Virus record (IMG/VR): IMGVR_UViG_3300043137_000396
Coordinates: 1 to 33,285 of that record
Source: a virus
Length of the DNA: 33,285 nt
Reading direction: 5' to 3' (one strand)
Positions 31,707 through 33,285 of this stretch are shown piece after piece. Within the stretch, counting starts at the first letter, position 1. Each line of letters starts with the position of its first letter. Under the pieces are notes generated by a model. It had not been told where the DNA came from. It saw only the letters and a program-made list of their open reading frames with translations, and made no database searches. The position numbers and the translations under genes were made by a program.

Positions 31707-31845
31707 AAAAACAACGTTTGTGACGGACGACAACGGTTTAACCGAGTATGTAACTTATAGATGGTCTCCTATTAATATGGAACCTTAGTATAAGGATCCT
31801 TACCAAAGGGTACCTTAGTTTCCTATCTGTACCCTGCCTGTAGTA

Positions 31846-32043
31846 CTATTGTTTCTGCATAATATAGTCTATGACCATTTTTGCATCTGCTAGGTCTGAT
31901 GTGTCTACTGCGGCATCAATGAAGTCTAGCTGCTGTCCATGTAGATCATTCATCATGGCATCTATGATCTGGCGTTTGCGATTGATTGATCCGACCCTAT
32001 ATGTGTATGTACCATGTATCTGGTTATTGTATGATTTGTCCAT
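31846..32043 (-). CDS. Small hypothetical protein, 65 aa
   Basis: The chosen start is MDKSYNNQIHGTYTYRVGSI at 32043: it overlaps the stop of the upstream 45-aa gene (TAATG) and has AGGAG about 10 nt before it. The open frame extends further upstream to 32130, but those codons lie over the 45-aa gene. The protein has a basic middle (RKRQIIDAMM) and an acidic helical C-terminus (DTSDLADAKMVIDYIM). No family recognised. It is the last gene of the leftward small-gene run before the non-coding region. Confidence 0.65.
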   Translation of the reverse strand: MDKSYNNQIHGTYTYRVGSINRKRQIIDAMMNDLHGQQLDFIDAAVDTSDLADAKMVIDYIMQKQ

Positions 32044-32180
32044 TATCTGTTCACTCCTGTCTGTACACACTTCATTGCCAACTGTGGTGATACCATGCCT
32101 ACTAGGACAATGATTACTCCTAACAGACACATGTACATCCGTGCCTGGATCATGTCCGTTACTGCATTGAATAGCTTCAT
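32043..32180 (-). CDS. Small single-pass membrane protein, 45 aa
   Basis: The protein starts MKLFNAVTDMIQARMYMCLL and continues with GVIIVLVGMVSPQLAMKC, one membrane helix at about residues 15-36, then a short tail ending GVNR. The start overlaps the previous stop by 4 nt (ATGA) and its stop overlaps the next start (TAATG), so it is embedded in a coupled operon. Its first four residues and 14 nt at the start are identical to those of the 64-aa gene before it. Function unknown; membrane-acting early phage peptide is a guess. Confidence 0.65.
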   Translation of the reverse strand: MKLFNAVTDMIQARMYMCLLGVIIVLVGMVSPQLAMKCVQTGVNR

Positions 32181-32371
32181 ATCTGTCCCTTCTTTAGTTC
32201 AACAAATGTCCGGTACCGAGTACTGAATTTGATCCGGTTCTTCAATGTAATCAGGTCTCTGGTCCCTGACTTGACATACCCATACATCCACTGCTTGTCA
32301 TCTGATAGGACATAGGCATGATTGGGGGTAGGCTGCTGCCAGTCCTTAGTCGTTTCTTTGAATAGCTTCAT
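32177..32371 (-). CDS. Small hypothetical protein, 64 aa
   Basis: It starts MKLFKETTKDWQQPTPNHAY and continues with 'MYGYVKSGTRDLITLKNRIK', a compact, probably beta-rich basic protein. I chose the ATG at 32371 because AAAGGA lies 6 nt before it; a TTG at 32377 would add two residues with no spacing. It overlaps the end of the 54-aa gene by 26 nt in another frame and overlaps the next gene by 4 nt. No family recognised. Confidence 0.65.
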   Translation of the reverse strand: MKLFKETTKDWQQPTPNHAYVLSDDKQWMYGYVKSGTRDLITLKNRIKFSTRYRTFVELKKGQI

Positions 32372-32510
32372 TGGCAATCCTTTCTTTTAGCAATTGGTCA
32401 AACCTATCCAGGATACGGTACACTACAAGGCGATCATAGTCTGACCATTTGCCAGGAAGAGCGTTATATTGGATAGCCTTTTCGGCAAGTACTCTGCTAA
32501 TCGCGTCCAT
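32346..32510 (-). CDS. Small helical protein, 54 aa
   Basis: The protein reads MDAISRVLAEKAIQYNALPG, then KWSDYDRLVVYRILDRFDQL and LKERIANEAIQRND: two amphipathic helices with balanced charge. The ATG is 1 nt after the stop of the AAA+ ATPase gene, so it is probably translated by reinitiation; no Shine-Dalgarno sequence is visible. Its 3' end overlaps the 64-aa gene by 26 nt. No family recognised. A partner of the upstream ATPase is conceivable from position alone. Confidence 0.6.
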   Translation of the reverse strand: MDAISRVLAEKAIQYNALPGKWSDYDRLVVYRILDRFDQLLKERIANEAIQRND

Positions 32511-32511
32511 A

Positions 32512-33276
32512 TTAGTTAGTCAAGATGTAAGTTGCGAGGTCTTTGTAGTCCACAGGGTTAGCTGCGCGGATCTTACAAACACTGATCAATGTACGAAGAG
32601 AGATTTCCTTAGCATCGTCCTTAACTTCGCGGATGAGAGCAAGTGAATCGGACTTGACTTTAGCGTCGTATTCTGGCATGAATTCTTCGCTGTCTGCAAT
32701 GTGAGCCATACGGTCAATTTTCTGATCGTCTGTCATGGACAAGTCAATCATCATAGAACGACTACGGATGGCTTGGTCAATCTTGTCTTGGTCCATGTTA
32801 GAGATGAACACTACACGACCTTTGAACTCGAAGCTACGTGGCAATTCGTCGTCTTTGCCAAAGGATTCTGCATTCCAAGAAATGATACGCTTGCCATAGG
32901 AGTCCAAAGCACCTTTGAGCAAGTTCAAGGCAACAGGATCTTTGAGGATTGAGTCACAGTCGTCGAACACGATCGTGGCATTCTGATTCTCGAACAAGGT
33001 ACGGTACAAACCTTTAGGAGTAGAGTAACCTTTAACAGTAACATACACCTTAGACATTTGGATCGTAGAGCCAGAAGGCAGACGTTGGATCAATTCATTG
33101 TAATCTTGGAGACCAGAGGCCTTCAAGGTTTTCATTACAGTGTATGTCTTGCCCAAACCACCTTGACCGGTGATCACTGTAGATGGCTGAATGCCAGTGG
33201 CTACCATGCCTACGATCTTCTCCACGAAACCAAATCGCTCGTTAATGCCGAACTTCTCAACAGTGGCTTTTTGCAT
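32512..33276 (-). CDS. AAA+ family ATPase, at least 254 aa
   Basis: Walker A is ITGQGGLGKTYT (about 35-46), Walker B is TIVFDDCDSI (101-110), a sensor-1-like 'VVFISNMDQ' ends near 163, and 'AIRSRSMMIDL' supplies arginines (171, 173). This is a complete single AAA+ core followed by a helical C-terminal part (180-254). Similar small AAA+ proteins occur in early regions of T4-like phages; the exact role (replication, recombination or regulation) is not known to me. The frame stays open to the window edge (upstream codons ATC GAG GCA), so the true start may be outside. GC content is higher than in the late genes. Confidence 0.85.
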   Translation of the reverse strand: MQKATVEKFGINERFGFVEKIVGMVATGIQPSTVITGQGGLGKTYTVMKTLKASGLQDYNELIQRLPSGSTIQMSKVYVTVKGYSTPKGLYRTLFENQNATIVFDDCDSILKDPVALNLLKGALDSYGKRIISWNAESFGKDDELPRSFEFKGRVVFISNMDQDKIDQAIRSRSMMIDLSMTDDQKIDRMAHIADSEEFMPEYDAKVKSDSLALIREVKDDAKEISLRTLISVCKIRAANPVDYKDLATYILTN

Positions 33277-33285
33277 TGCCTCGAT

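Larger units (their letters stand above)
31317..31845. other. 529-nt non-coding region with repeats, palindromes and promoter-like boxes
   Basis: No convincing ORF occurs on either strand. It holds four TATAAT boxes (minus strand, 31366-31401), a repeated GTATACAA 21 nt apart (31450 and 31471), a repeated GGCCCGTGC (31499 and 31513), hairpin GATAGC-AAA-GCTATC (31615-31629), a GC-rich hairpin followed by T5 (31671-31706), palindromes CGGTTTAACCG (31734-31744) and TAAGGATCCTTA (31791-31802), and CCTTAGT twice (31783, 31812). An early control region, origin or untranslated RNA locus are all possible. No tRNA cloverleaf was found by eye. Confidence 0.6.

Noticed and set aside
31871-32113. 80-aa plus-strand ORF over the small-gene region
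   Set aside because: It is antisense to two coupled minus-strand genes and has no ribosome-binding site or recognisable features.

Overview
The window is part of a T4-like (Tevenvirinae-superfamily) myovirus genome. The evidence is a nearly complete baseplate and tail set recognisable by protein sequence: gp48, gp53, a gp27-like hub, gp5, gp25, gp6, gp8, a 2118-aa DUF4815-type structural protein, gp26, gp51, a probable tape measure and head-completion gp4. T4 late-promoter octamers (TATAAATA) sit at transcription-unit boundaries. The DNA is AT-rich and several small virion proteins resemble those of marine cyanophages and pelagiphages. The host cannot be determined from the sequence; an aquatic bacterium is a guess.

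Layout. (1) 1-9666, leftward: a tail-fibre/adhesin module with a partial structural protein, small virion proteins, a glycine-rich adhesin, a LamG-like protein, and an S74-chaperone fibre. Embedded in it is a tightly overlapping cassette (3347-8327): a Cys-rich protein with 18 Cys, a radical SAM/SPASM enzyme, two small paralogous proteins, a tail-assembly-like protein, an asparagine-synthetase-type ATP-PPase without glutaminase, and a cupin. (2) 9653-26114, leftward: the baseplate. The tail lysozyme is a separate GH19 gene next to a gp5 that lacks its own lysozyme domain. (3) 26155-30908, rightward: gp4, a gp2-like protein, a tail-tube-fold protein, gp26 with gp51 in the -1 frame, a holin and a probable tape measure, ending at a strong symmetrical terminator (about 30972-30995). 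(4) 30982-33285, leftward: small genes and an AAA+ ATPase, visibly richer in GC, interrupted by a 529-nt non-coding region (31317-31845) with repeats, palindromes and four phased TATAAT boxes.

Two observations stand out. First, the cassette looks like a phage-encoded peptide-modification (RiPP-like) system, possibly modifying a Cys-rich virion component at the fibre tip. Second, gene 51 has no start codon for its first 18 codons; it is joined to gene 26 by a perfect -1 slippery heptamer (T TTT TTC, 28576-28582) followed by a 10-bp stem-loop. This predicts a 300-aa gp26-gp51 frameshift product analogous to the lambda gpG/gpGT tail-assembly chaperones.
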